From the NCBI GenBank assembly GCA_027625915.1, contig JANTQA010000040.1, positions 1,178,001-1,242,000 on the forward strand: DNA of 64,000 bases. The letters are read 5' to 3'. Both the position numbers and the translations under genes were made by a program. Positions within the stretch are counted from its first letter, which is position 1. The number at the start of each line of letters is the position of its first letter. Under the pieces are notes generated by a model that was given only the letters and a program-made list of their open reading frames with translations, did not search any database and had not been told where the DNA came from. Below are positions 30,632-40,800 of this stretch, piece after piece. The DNA comes from Anaeramoeba flamelloides (lineage: Eukaryota; Metamonada; Anaeramoebidae).

Positions 30632-30940
30632 TCAACATATATTCAAATTATTTTTGAGTTCAAAGGGATTTTCAATATAAAACCATTGGGTAAAGGCTAC
30701 TACTTTATTTGGAAAATGATTTTTTTTTTTTTTTTTTAGATTTGAAAGATTTGTATTCACCAACCATTTTTTGATTACAAAAATTATTATTCTATTAATA
30801 TAATCAGGTATTATATTTACTAATTCTGAATTTTGGGTAATAAAAAGGAATTCTTTATTTATCTCGACATGTGTAAAAACTCTATTTTTTACATCATTCA
30901 TATTTACTCTTGCATAATATATTTTACACAATCTGAACAT
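30632..30940 (-). CDS. Weak hypothetical ORF, 102 residues
   Basis: Opens with ATG on the minus strand and has a more mixed amino-acid content than surrounding frames (MFRLCKIYYARVNMNDVKN; IPDYINRIIIFVIKKW), with a Lys run encoded by a poly-T tract on the plus strand. I recognise no family, and there is no clear splice partner or neighbour relation. It may be an exon of an unrecognised gene, an old pseudogene or chance. Confidence 0.22.
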   Translation of the reverse strand: MFRLCKIYYARVNMNDVKNRVFTHVEINKEFLFITQNSELVNIIPDYINRIIIFVIKKWLVNTNLSNLKKKKKNHFPNKVVAFTQWFYIENPFELKNNLNIC

Positions 30941-31561
30941 TATATTGTATTAATAATCTAAAATTTTTTATTATTAATAAATTTTACAATTAAATCTCTT
31001 TTTTGAATTATTTTCAGATAAATAGAATTATTTTCGTTTAATAACTGTATTAATAAAAAAGATTAGATATTTGCAAAGAATTTCTTATAATAGCAATATT
31101 TGACTATTTATACTTTGAATCATTTTCTAAGAAGTATATTACTTATTATTTTAAATTTCAAAGTAAAAATTATTTAAGATAAATAAGATCAATTTCTTCG
31201 GATCTTTTATTTATAATTTCTTTTTTTTTTTTTACTTATATATTTAAAATATGATTAGATTTTACATGTTATTTGTTATGCATTCAATCAAAAATTTCTA
31301 AAAATGAGATTTCATAAAAACAAAACTGTTTCATATATTGTAAAATTGAAAAATCATAAATTAAAAACATCAAATCCAATAATTAACATTTAATTATGAT
31401 GTATATTTTTTAAAAAAATCATATATTGTATTTCTCTAAACTTGAAAAATTAGTTTGTTGAATAATTTTATTAAACTTATTTTAGAAGTTAATATTCGAT
31501 CTACTTTTGTAAAAGGATAAAGAAGACATGCTACTTACGTTATAAAAAAATTGAAATACTA

Positions 31562-31753
31562 TAGTCAGTTTAAATTTTAAGGTACAAATTATCAACGAAA
31601 TTTAAGACACAAAAAAATCTCAAATTAAGGCACAAAATTCAGATTCTAGTAAAATTATTTGTAAAAAAAAATTTAAATTTTGTTCCTTAATTTGAGATTT
31701 TTTTGTGTCTTAAATTTCGTTGATAGTTTGTACCTTAAAATTTAAACTGACTA
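31562..31753. mobile_element. TA-flanked mariner-like MITE, copy 2, in an extended palindrome
   Basis: The left end TAGTCAGTTTAAATTTTAAG and the right end CTTAAAATTTAAACTGACTA are perfect inverses, flanked by TA (31560-31561, 31754-31755). Inward arms match copies at 11624 and 43230 (ACAAATTATCAACGAAATTT and its inverse). The palindrome continues outside the TA as TTGAAATAC and GTATTTCAA, so the full symmetric unit is about 31545-31770. No coding capacity. Confidence 0.75.
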
Positions 31754-31931
31754 TAGTATTTCAATTTTTTTTGATAACTATCGAAATAAAATGTGACTTT
31801 ACAACAATATTTTACATGATTAAATATAAAAAAGAGTTTTATTCCATTATATTTTAAAATATTTTTGCTATTCTAAACTCTTATTATTGATTTTAAAAAT
31901 AAAAATAAATTACTTAAAGTCGAATAACAAT

Positions 31932-32945
31932 AAGTGAAAAAAAGCCAAACAAGGGGAAAAAGTTCAACATAATTGTTCATTAGGAACATTGACTGAAAAT
32001 TCAAAGGAGAGTCAATTAATCAAAGAAAAAGAAAAAGAAAAACGATTAACATAAAATGGTGGATTTAACAATACTAGATGTTTATTTATACTATTTTTTT
32101 GCAGGCTATTTTCTTTGGTTGATCAATTTATTAATAATTTATTAAAAAAAAATTAATTTTTTTTTGAGATCTTCAAAACTCGTCATAAGATTTCAATAAT
32201 CAAAAGAATTATTTTTTTGTTGATTTAAAATAAACTCAGTTTCACTCAAAGGGGATCCAGCCAAAAATGAATAATTCACTTTATTTTTAAATATTCTACC
32301 AAATTAAGATTACTTAGAAATACAAGAAATAATAAACTTCGTATTCGGGTTGATAATCATAAAAGAAAAACCTGAACAAATCATCAATTTCAAAAAAAAA
32401 TAATGTTAAATAAATTTTTGGAACTTTTCATTGGAAAGTCTCAGGCAAATTCTCAATTTCTTTAGGTAATTAAAAATGTTGACAATAAGATTTTTTTACT
32501 TGTAAATGTATGAATTTTTAAAAAACATCAGAAAGTCTCACTTTTCTTAATGTTAGTTTGGATTTTCAAACTTTTTTTTTTCAAATTATATGTTTAAAAA
32601 AAAAATAATAGACAAGAGAAGAAAAAAAATGCAAAAAGTAAAAAAAAAAAATTTATAAAAGCAAAAAAAAAAAAAACAAAATTTTACAAAATGAGAAAAA
32701 AAAGATGTAAATCTAAAAATTGAAATTTCAGTTAGAGAAGAATAATGAAATAAACTAATAAAATATGTTCTATTTCTTCAATAAAACTGGGTCACTTTAT
32801 CTGAAAAAAAAAAAAGAGTTTAATATAATACATTATTCTTTAAAGGTAATTTGTTTGATCTATAATTGATTTTACTTTTCGTTTTCAATAAGGTTCCTGT
32901 TTAAATTTGGTGTTTGGCTTTTTTTACCTTGTTTGACTTTTAATC
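31932..32945. mobile_element. GTGAAAC-type MITE (family G), copy split by repeat B
   Basis: The left terminus (GTGAAAAAAAGCCAAACAAG, then TTCATTAGGAACATTGACTG) and the right terminus (TTTTCAATAAGGTTCCTGTT, then GTTTGGCTTTTTTTACC, TTGTTTGAC) are inverse to each other and resemble the termini of the intact copy at 39641-40081. The inside also follows that copy (TTGATCAATTTATTA, GAGATCTTCAAAAC) up to about 32228 and resumes at about 32845. The roughly 600 bp between is family B. Confidence 0.6.
32240..32840 (+). repeat. Dispersed repeat family B, inserted in a family G MITE
   Basis: TTTCACTCAAAGGGGATCCA, AGCCAAAAATGAATAATTCA, AATAATAAACTTCGTATTC, TTGATAATCATAAAAGAAAA and TCTCAATTTCTTTAGG match the reverse complement of 35110-35425 closely, and the split copy at 400-1900 more loosely. 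Past about 32660 it becomes A-rich and hard to align. Confidence 0.65.
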
Positions 32946-33205
32946 CTGAATGGCTATTTTCATTTTTCTTTTTAGCAAAGAATAGATATAAACTTTTTGA
33001 GATATGATAGGTTTTTGAAAGGTAATATTTTTAAAATAAAAGCAAATATCTTAATTTCAATAAATTGATTAATTAAAAGATAAAAAACACTTAAATAAAA
33101 TTAAAAGTCATTTACTGGGTTATTTTGAAAACGATATAATAAAAGAGTGTTTTTAGCTTTGTAACCTTAAATTAAAAAACATTTTTTGTTAATTACCTAA
33201 ATCTA

Positions 33206-34093
33206 ATGACCTGTTATCTTTGCACTTTTCGCAGTATACTTTCACCAATAGTCCCACAGATTAATTCTTTAAATGACAATCAATTGTCTGCAATTCTTTT
33301 ATTTGTTGTTTCACTTCTTTGTCTTTGGACTTTTATAAGAATTCAAAAAAATTTGTTTCCAATCAAATATGATCTTGAGAATAAGCATATTGTGATAATT
33401 GAGCCCTTTACCCTTTTCACAAAAGCCTTTGCCTACCAGTCGATATCTTGTGGTTCTTCTGTAACACTAATTGGAAATAACGAAAATGAGTTATTATCAA
33501 TCAAGCGCTTTCTAAAGCAACATAGCCCAACCAAAGATGATGAAAAAGAAAAAAACAAAGAAAAAGTCAAAGTAATTCTTTCAGACAAAAGATCCAGAAA
33601 GTCAATAAAAGACACAATAAATTATGCAATAAAATTAAACGGCCCAATTCATTGCTTGGTTTGTAATTGTAAATCTCCAAAAATAACTGCAAATTTGAAG
33701 ATTTCTGAAGAGCAATTAGTCCAAGCTTGCACAGAAACCCTCTCGACCTTAAACTCAATAAGGTTAAGTCTCCAAAGTAATGACAATTCAAATTTGGAAC
33801 AAATAATCATTGTAGCCAATGAAAATGTCACAAACTCGCCATTGGAATTGTGGATCGAAGAAACTTCCGCCCAATTAAAGCAAGAAAAGTCCAAAATTAA
33901 ATTAAATCTCTTTTATGAAAAAGAACAAACAGAAAAACAAATAATGTTTACTTTATTCCATGTCCTAATTCAATTAGCTAAAAAGGGATCAATTATCAAA
34001 ACACCCAACAATTTTATGAATAACCCTCTTTTTAGATTCTTTAAAAAATTATTCAATTCCCAGAAAACGAAAAAGAAAAAAAAGGATAATTAA
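33206..34093 (+). CDS. Membrane-anchored SDR-like pseudoenzyme resembling 3-ketodihydrosphingosine reductase
   Basis: Single exon of 295 residues. One hydrophobic helix (about 28-45, LSAILLFVVSLLCLWTFI) is followed by a Rossmann-like order: HIVIIEPFTLFTKAFAYQSI (61-80), then SSVTLIGNNENELLSIKRFL, a charged insert, GPIHCLVCNCKSPKI (about 145-160), LNSIRLSL and EQIIIVANENV. This parallels human KDSR (HVVVTGGSSGIG; ITLVARNEDKLLQAKKEI; GPVDMLVNCAG). Yet the TGxxxGxG cofactor loop is EPFTLFTK, the NAG motif is NCK, and no YxxxK pair is present. The N-terminal anchor and topology fit an ER protein of the KDSR/TSC10 type. I infer a catalytically dead homologue, perhaps scaffolding or regulatory. The family call is moderate because overall similarity is low. 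The C-terminus is Lys-rich. Confidence 0.6.
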   Translation: MTCYLCTFRSILSPIVPQINSLNDNQLSAILLFVVSLLCLWTFIRIQKNLFPIKYDLENKHIVIIEPFTLFTKAFAYQSISCGSSVTLIGNNENELLSIKRFLKQHSPTKDDEKEKNKEKVKVILSDKRSRKSIKDTINYAIKLNGPIHCLVCNCKSPKITANLKISEEQLVQACTETLSTLNSIRLSLQSNDNSNLEQIIIVANENVTNSPLELWIEETSAQLKQEKSKIKLNLFYEKEQTEKQIMFTLFHVLIQLAKKGSIIKTPNNFMNNPLFRFFKKLFNSQKTKKKKKDN

Positions 34094-35109
34094 ACGAAAT
34101 TTAATCTAAAAAATTTTAATTTTTTTTTATTTTTTACTGATTAAGGGTGTGCTTTCCAAACGAATTATTCGGTCACACACTACGAATATTGTACTTTCAT
34201 TTTGGTTCAGGTAAATACGATCTTTTATTCACAGATTAAAATAAATTTGATTTTTGCAATAAATGGAGGTTTTTTAGTTGTTGGTTTTTTGTTCTATTGT
34301 AAATACCTTTTACCAGAAAGTAGAAATTAAGAGTAGTGTTGATTTATGGTGAAGTGATTAAAATCTATTCAGTTGTTATCCCTTTTATACTAAGAAACCG
34401 ACTAAAATGAAAAGCCAATTGAAAAAATTTTTATGTGGTGTATTTCAAAGCACTAAGTAAAAGAGGTTTTAGAGAAGAGTCAATAATAAAAACAGAAATA
34501 AAAAAAAAAATTATAAAAATGATTTATTTTAATCTCTAGATAAAAGGCCAACATACCTTGGACAATAGAAAATGCAGGCATTTATCATGTTAGTTCAGAA
34601 TAATTCATTTGGGATTTACAAACTTTATATATTTTGATTTTTTTGGGTGGAGAGGTTAATTTTGATTCAAGAAAACAATCAAAAAATTAACATCTCCTTT
34701 GGTATTTCGAAAAAAGTGGGGTATATTTTATGTATTTCATAAAAAAAATATATTTTTTGAATTAGCCTTTCCTTAAATTTTTAATAAAAAATTATATGAA
34801 ATATTAATATTATTGAATCAATACTTATTGTATATAAACTATTTTTCAGTCAAAGGGTCACAGTTTTATGAAAAAAAAATAGAACACATTCAATGAGTTT
34901 AATTCATTATTCTTCAGACAGTACAATTTTCAATTTTTTAATCAAAATCATTCTTTCTCATTTTGTAAATTGTTTTTTTTTGTAATTTGCTTTTTTGCTT
35001 TTTTTTTTTTTTTTATGGTTTTTTTTTTTTTTTTTTTATTATTTTCAAAAAATTAAATTGAAAAAAAAAAAATGTTTGAAAATCCGAAATAACATTAATA
35101 AAAGTGATT

Positions 35110-35425
35110 TTTTCTAAATTTTTTTAAAATTCATACATTCACAAGTAAAAAATATTATTGCCAATAATTTTAATTTCCGAAAGAAATTGAGAATAATGCC
35201 TGAGACGTTCCAATGAAAAGGTCCCACAAATTTTTTTAAATATTTTTTTTTGAAATTGATGGTTTGTTCAGGCTTTTCTTTTATGATTATCGACTCTAAT
35301 ACGAAGTTTATTATTTCTCTTATTTCTAAACGATCGTATGTTAGGTTGATTCTTAAAAAAAAAAGTGAATTTTTCATTTTTGGCTGGATCCCAATTGAGT
35401 GAAATAGGGTTGAATTTAATAATGT
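35110..35425 (-). repeat. Dispersed repeat family B, reverse copy
   Basis: The reverse complement reads TTCACTCAATTGGGATCCAG, CCAAAAATGAAAAATTCA, AATAATAAACTTCGTATTAG, GATAATCATAAAAGAAAAG and TCTCAATTTCTTTCGG, closely matching 32240-32560. A 122-codon minus frame over it is treated as a by-product of the repeat. Confidence 0.7.
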
Positions 35426-36119
35426 ATTTTGAAGAATAATTAATTCTGTTTGATCAAGCAAACAAGATCCTTGTGAAAACAATTATTTTTTTTTCAAACA
35501 ATTAAAAAGGGTTAATTTCGAATATTGATCCGATCAAGACTTTTATTGTATTTTGTTTTGATTGAATTGAAAAATTGATCAACCCTTTCGGTAAACAATG
35601 GTAATAACCAATTTGCATTGAAATTGCTGTAGTATGGCATTTTAAGTATAAAAATACCTCCAAAATTGCCAGCATTTCTTACATTCTTTTAATTGAATGT
35701 GTTATTTATTGAAATTATTTTCTCTGCCTTCTACCCAGGTCTAAAGGGGGTATATAATTTTTCAACAGCTTTTTCAACAACATTGCAGCCATCATGAATT
35801 ATAAAAATTGTTTGGGCAATTGTTTTCTTGTCTGATTTTTATATTGTCCATAAAAAACAACCATAGTTTTTAGGTTTTTTTGAATTAATACTTATAAAAA
35901 TGAATATTCTTTTTGATTATTTAACTTTCGAAGGAATAACACCATTTAAAAATATACACATTTAATATATATCCAAGTACATTTCCAAAATGTGTTATTA
36001 TTTTTTGTTTGATCATACAATTAGTGATTTTATATTTTGATAAATAATAAAAAAATGAAAAGAAAAAAATTTTTTTCATAACAAAAAATGTCGTAACCTT
36101 TTATTTAGCTTACTTTCTT

Positions 36120-36480
36120 TCAAACCTTTCAAACATTTGGAGACACTTCACATCACTTTCAAATATTTTCTAACGGTTTAAAGGGGAAATATGTTGTAAA
36201 GGTGTTTTTTTTTTGTAAAATTCATGGTAATTTTTTGTACTATTGATTCAAAAAAATATTTTCTTGATTACGATTTTCTTACTACAAAAAATCCCATGAC
36301 TTTTATCAAGATTTCAGCCTTTTCAAACACTTTCAGATAATTTACAAACCATACAAAGACTTTCCAACGTCTTTTAAAGGAGAAATGTTTTGTAAAAGTG
36401 ATAAGCTTCGTAAATTTCACGAAATTTTTTCTAGTACTTTTTTTCACAATTTTATGATTTTGTGGATTCTCCCGATTTGA
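36120..36480 (+). repeat. Diverged tandem duplication, two units of about 180 bp
   Basis: TTTAAAGGGGAAATATGTTG then TAAAGGTG in unit 1 answers TTTTAAAGGAGAAATGTTTT then GTAAAAGTG in unit 2. Both are preceded by CTTTCAAACAC/CATTT-like text and followed by a TTTTTTCTAGTACT/TTTTTGTACTAT box and GATTTT. It is non-coding and looks like an old local duplication. Confidence 0.5.
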
Positions 36481-36875
36481 TTGTTTTTTTGTGTTAGAGT
36501 TGGACTAATCACGATTTTATATTATCATCGTGAATTTATTGCTATTATGGTGACCATCCGGGTTATTATCAAAACGTCTATGAATCATGTGTAAAAAACT
36601 TTGTAAAAAAAAAAAAAAACAATTTAAATTCGTTTCTTGAGTGATAAACACTTTCTTTTAAAATAATTCTATAACAGCAGACCCTTTTGTATGATTATTA
36701 TTCTTTATTTATTAAATCAACAAAGTAGCATTAAAAAATATTAAAAATAAAGAGTTTAAACTGAAAATGATAGTAATTATACCGATATGTATATATAAAT
36801 AAATATACACAGTTAAGAATTATTTGATTATTGATGCATATTCGTGACTTCGAATCTAGATAGTAACATGGAGTT

Positions 36876-38519
36876 TTAATTAATGTTGAATAGTTTTTTA
36901 ATTTTATTCAATTCATATTTCACATTTGATTTTTCATTTAATTTATAATATTCAACCACATCATTAAAATCTTCGACAATCATTTGTGGGTCATCATCGG
37001 CGGTTAATTCGATAGTATCTGTATAAAAAAATTTTATTAAAATTTCCAAACTTTCAATTGACTTTCCAGAATAATCTGGAACAGAATTCGACTGCTCGGT
37101 GACGTTTTGGAACATTTCCCGAAACAATCCAGATTTTAAGATTAAAATGAACTTATGTACGGGAATTTCTTCAAATTCTTCCTCGTCCTCGTCTTCATCT
37201 TCGTCTTCGTCTTGGTCATCAATTTTGACAAGAATATTAAAATTTTTACTCTCTTCATCTGTGTATAAGGATAGCAAATCATCCTCTACTCCTGCGTTGG
37301 GGCTAACTTGGATTGAATTTAAAAATTTCACACTGTTTTGAGATAACCTTGAAGATAAAACTAAACCGTAAGCCCAATTAATTAATTCTTCGCAGGTCTC
37401 ATAATCCAATCCTTGGAATAATTGATCAATTTTTTGAAAGGTCTGCTTAAATCTACATTCAAGCCAGGTTTTGTGTACCTTTAAATCGCTTCGAGAATTA
37501 TTTGAAAAAGTGCCGTCCACCAAGATCTGGTTTTCATAAACGTTTTTCAAATCCTCAAAAAGTGAATTCAAATTGGCGTCAACATTAAAAAGAAGTGCAT
37601 CCCACGCCTGTGTGCCCATCTTCCAATATTGTGATTTTGGGATTTCGGGTAATTGGCTTGTAATGTCAGTAAAGGAATTCCCTGTGGAATCCGAGGCAAG
37701 CACTTTGTTGTCTTCCGTTGTGAAAAGGCAATTATGGCAGCACATCCCAAGGTTATTGATTTTATAGCCAGACAATTCTTCCCATAATGTTGCCGCTTTG
37801 CTATTCGAGACATACACCTCTGGAACACCTTGCTTTGTTCGCAACAAAAATAAAAACGTGCTTGAGCCTCCTTCAATTTTCACGACTTCTTTGTCTTTAA
37901 AATTTTTATCGTTAGTCAAAATGTGTGGGTTTTTTGGCAAACTCTGCCCACACCCAATAACTTTTCCACTTTCCAATTCCTTATAATACATGGCATAGGC
38001 ATAATTACCGGACCACACGTTTTCAACTTCCTTTTCTGTGATTATTTTTGGTGTTCTCATCGTCTGGGTTGTTTCCATTAGCCCTAATTGATGATTTCCG
38101 TTGAGGCCACATGCATAAAATTTGTTTTTTTCTGTGATGAAGTATGATTGAAAGACACCTGCACTTATTTTCCTTACTTTGAGATTGTTTTTCTGGAAAA
38201 ATGTAATTGGCTTTGGCACCCTTTGGGAAAATTTGTTGTCGTTCCCTAAATTGCCATTTGACGCGCTCCCTACTCCATAGACAACACCTTCTTGTGTTAA
38301 AAAAATGCAATGTGTATACCCTCCTGCTACCTCAATCACATTTTTAATGTTTGAAAAGCTGTTATTGTTTTTTATGTCAGTGGCACACGTGCTCTCATCA
38401 ACATACAATTGGTTTCCATTTCCTCCTCCTCCGTGACTAAAGATGTTCTTATGTGTTGAGGTCTCGTTTGTAACTGTTTTTCCCTTGACTCTGTACAGGT
38501 ATTGTTTTTCTTCGGTCAT
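36876..38519 (-). CDS. RCC1-repeat / tandem BTB domain protein
   Basis: Single exon of 547 residues starting at an ATG after a stop-rich leader. The N-terminal half is an RCC1-like propeller: repeat signatures include VIEVAGGYTHCIFLTQEG with VYGVGSASNGNLG (about 62-92), VRKISAGVFQSYFI with YACGLNGNHQLG (about 114-146), and further weaker blades to about 300. The C-terminal half has two BTB segments. The first is around SDLKVHKTWLECRFKQTFQ (about 344-400). The second runs from NFNILVKIDD to VHKFILILKSGLFREMF and LEILIKFFYTDTIEL (about 428-515), with an acidic Asp/Glu run between its first strand and VHKF. Expanded RCC1-BTB families are known in amoeboid protists. BTB domains commonly dimerise or recruit cullin-3; a ubiquitin-ligase adaptor role is possible but not shown here. 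Base composition is more GC-rich than the surroundings. Confidence 0.88.
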   Translation of the reverse strand: MTEEKQYLYRVKGKTVTNETSTHKNIFSHGGGGNGNQLYVDESTCATDIKNNNSFSNIKNVIEVAGGYTHCIFLTQEGVVYGVGSASNGNLGNDNKFSQRVPKPITFFQKNNLKVRKISAGVFQSYFITEKNKFYACGLNGNHQLGLMETTQTMRTPKIITEKEVENVWSGNYAYAMYYKELESGKVIGCGQSLPKNPHILTNDKNFKDKEVVKIEGGSSTFLFLLRTKQGVPEVYVSNSKAATLWEELSGYKINNLGMCCHNCLFTTEDNKVLASDSTGNSFTDITSQLPEIPKSQYWKMGTQAWDALLFNVDANLNSLFEDLKNVYENQILVDGTFSNNSRSDLKVHKTWLECRFKQTFQKIDQLFQGLDYETCEELINWAYGLVLSSRLSQNSVKFLNSIQVSPNAGVEDDLLSLYTDEESKNFNILVKIDDQDEDEDEDEDEEEFEEIPVHKFILILKSGLFREMFQNVTEQSNSVPDYSGKSIESLEILIKFFYTDTIELTADDDPQMIVEDFNDVVEYYKLNEKSNVKYELNKIKKLFNIN

Positions 38520-38869
38520 ATACAGTTTTTTTTTGTCGGAATTGTTAAAAAAAGAAAAGAAATGAGAAAAAATAAGTTTTGAAATTTAGTGGTATTGATC
38601 CTTCCAAATCAAACATCTAGAGTAAAGAAACAAAATTTGGTGTTTTCTAGAATTTGTCTTTTAACTAGGTTTTTGTTTGTGTCCAATTGAGAAAATTAGA
38701 ATTATCAAAAAGTCTTACGAGTGTCAGAGAAATCATAATTTTTCTGTTTTTCGTTTTTTGAAATACCTTACTTTGAAATTTACAAAAGTTTCAAGAAAAC
38801 TTTTATTACATTTATTTTGGTTTTTCGTTGTTTCATAAGAAAATATATACTTCTTTTTGAAGGGAATCG

Positions 38870-40800
38870 TAAACCAAAAAAATTCTTCAAAGTAAATTTA
38901 ATAGCAAATTCCTAAAAAATTTTACTGTATCTTGAAATTGAAAAATAAAGTAAAAATCTGATAATTACAATATAGAACTTACTTTTAATACTATTTTCAG
39001 AAATGAATTCTTGTTTTAAAAAGTTTGATCCATTTTTTCATTATTGTAAAGTTCAAAATCCACATATTTCTGAATTATTTGAAAAAAATTATTTTCTTTG
39101 AAAGAAGATTGAAATCTTAAAATTCTGTAGAGGAAGTGTATAAAAATACATTTAAAAAATTAAACCACTAAGTTCTAAAATAACACAGTTTAAAAAATCT
39201 ACTTAATTATAAAAAAATTACAATACTATTATTTTTTGATTAAAAAATGAAAATTTTTGAGTTCAAATTTCAAAATATTTTTCTGTTTATAAGTAGAAGC
39301 AAAACCAAAGATCTTTACTACATCGTTCAGAAATGATATTTTGAGACAATAAATTAAACTTCCTTAGTGAACTCTAAGACAAAATTTTTACTCTGTTAAT
39401 TTAATTGTAGCTGTAATAATTAAAGATCATTTCGGAAAATTGAAATAAAAATTTTCATTTATTAATTGGAAAATAACAGTAATTATTTTAAACTGGAAAA
39501 AAATATAATTTTTTGATTCAAAGAACAGTTCAAATCAATTTTTTCTCTTTATTGAATAAAAAAAACTGAGAAAAAGAACCAAACAATCCAATTAAAAATT
39601 CTCCAAAATTACTTTTTTAAAACCTGAAAAATTCAACTTACCTTTGTAGATCGGAAAAAAAGTGAAACATGGAAAAAAAGTGAAACAAGGTTTTTAATTG
39701 GGAACATTACTGAAAATTAAAAGTAAGATCAATTAAAAAAAGAATAAATAAATAATTCAAGACAAAGTGAAGTATTCGCCACAATAACAGTTTTTTATAA
39801 CACTATCTTTTAGTCTGGGTTTTTGTTTGATTGATCAATTATTAAAAATTTGTTCAAAAAATTGACTATTTTTGAGATCTCCAAAACCACATCAATAATT
39901 TCACTAAATCAAGTAGATTTCGATTGTATTTGTTGCTTTGATTGAAAATAATATAATGAGTTATTATTTGAAGTTAATTGGTTTCTTCTTTTTATTGATT
40001 TTACTTTTTGTTTTCAGTAATGTTCCCAATTAAAAACCGTGTTTCACTTTTTTTCCATGTTTCACTTTTTTTCCACAAAAGTTATGTTCGAAAGAAATAA
40101 TATTTAATTTGCTTATTTTGAATCAAGAATTAATTACTCAATCTTAATTCTTTTAGTGGGTTATTATCAATACAAAATTTAATTTTACATATAGACCTTA
40201 AAATTCTTTCTTAATTTTTTAAAGATTTTCAAACAAATTAAACCAATTCAAATAAATAAATCTATAAAAAAAAAATAATAGATATAATCAAATAACTGGT
40301 TTTAATACCAAAATATTCTTGTTTCTACTCTTAATATTTGAAAAGGGGATATTGCTTAATCTTCAAATTTCAAGATATTTAATAAATATTTGATAATTAA
40401 ATTTAAGAACGATTTTTTTGGATCTTCAAGAATTCAATATTTGATTTTTTTTTTTTTTAGTTTTTTAAATAAGATTAAAGTTTGTAATGTTATTTTTTCC
40501 TAAAGAAAAACTCTCAGAAATTACTAAAAGTGAGATTTCTTCAAAATAAAAATAAATCCAAATTATACTTTTTCTAATTTGATCCAAAAATCTGATCAAA
40601 AAGAATCAGTATCTTTTTACTGAAAATATAAATCGAGAAAAATAAATTGTTTTAAAAATGATACTCATTTCTCTAAAGTTTATAAAATGAAGTTGCATAT
40701 TGAGGTTTAATTATATTATTGTATAAATAATCCACGAATTGCCGTTATATTAAAAAAATAAATATTAGTCACTCAATCCTTGAAAACGAAAGTCTTAAAA
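38870..40800 (+). repeat. Dispersed repeat family C, copy split by a family G MITE
   Basis: Collinear with 48985-50612 (+) and with the reverse complement of 5050-6110. Continuous similarity stops at about 39640 (AAATTCAACTTA) and resumes at about 40085 (GAAAGAAATAATA then TTATTTTGAATCAA), exactly around the MITE. The total, excluding the MITE, is about 1.5 kb. No ORF or terminal repeats were seen. Confidence 0.65.
39641..40081. mobile_element. GTGAAAC-type MITE (family G), best-preserved copy
   Basis: Terminal inverted repeats of about 65 bp. The left end has GGAAAAAAAGTGAAACATGG, a second GGAAAAAAAGTGAAACA, then TTTTTAATTGGGAACATTAC. The right end is the exact reverse order with one or two mismatches. 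The doubled AAAAAGTGAAAC motif inside each terminus is distinctive. The core (AACACTATCTTTTAGTCTGG; TTGATCAATTATT) is shared with decayed copies at 31932-32945 and 43640-43995. The insertion interrupts a family C repeat, whose uninterrupted form is visible at 49920. The target duplication may be TTA and is uncertain. Confidence 0.75.

Larger units (their letters stand above)
28586..33205. other. Intergenic region with hairpins, conserved block, MITEs and nested repeats
   Basis: Holds the 28.8 kb hairpin module, the 157 bp conserved block, a weak ORF on the minus strand (30632-30940), a palindromic TA MITE and a GTGAAAC-type MITE split by a family B insertion. Between about 29410 and 30630 and between 30950 and 31540 I see only A/T-rich sequence. 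Confidence 0.6.
34094..36875. other. Convergent intergenic region between SDR-like and RCC1/BTB genes
   Basis: No supported gene. It contains long T runs (about 34975-35040), a reverse copy of family B (35110-35425) and a two-unit tandem duplication (36120-36480). The remainder is A/T-rich. Both flanking genes point into this region, so it should hold their 3' ends and polyadenylation signals; several AATAAA-like words occur but none can be singled out. Confidence 0.6.

Noticed and set aside
35114-35482. 122-codon minus-strand ORF
   Set aside because: It lies over repeat B, and the equivalent frame is not kept in the other copies.
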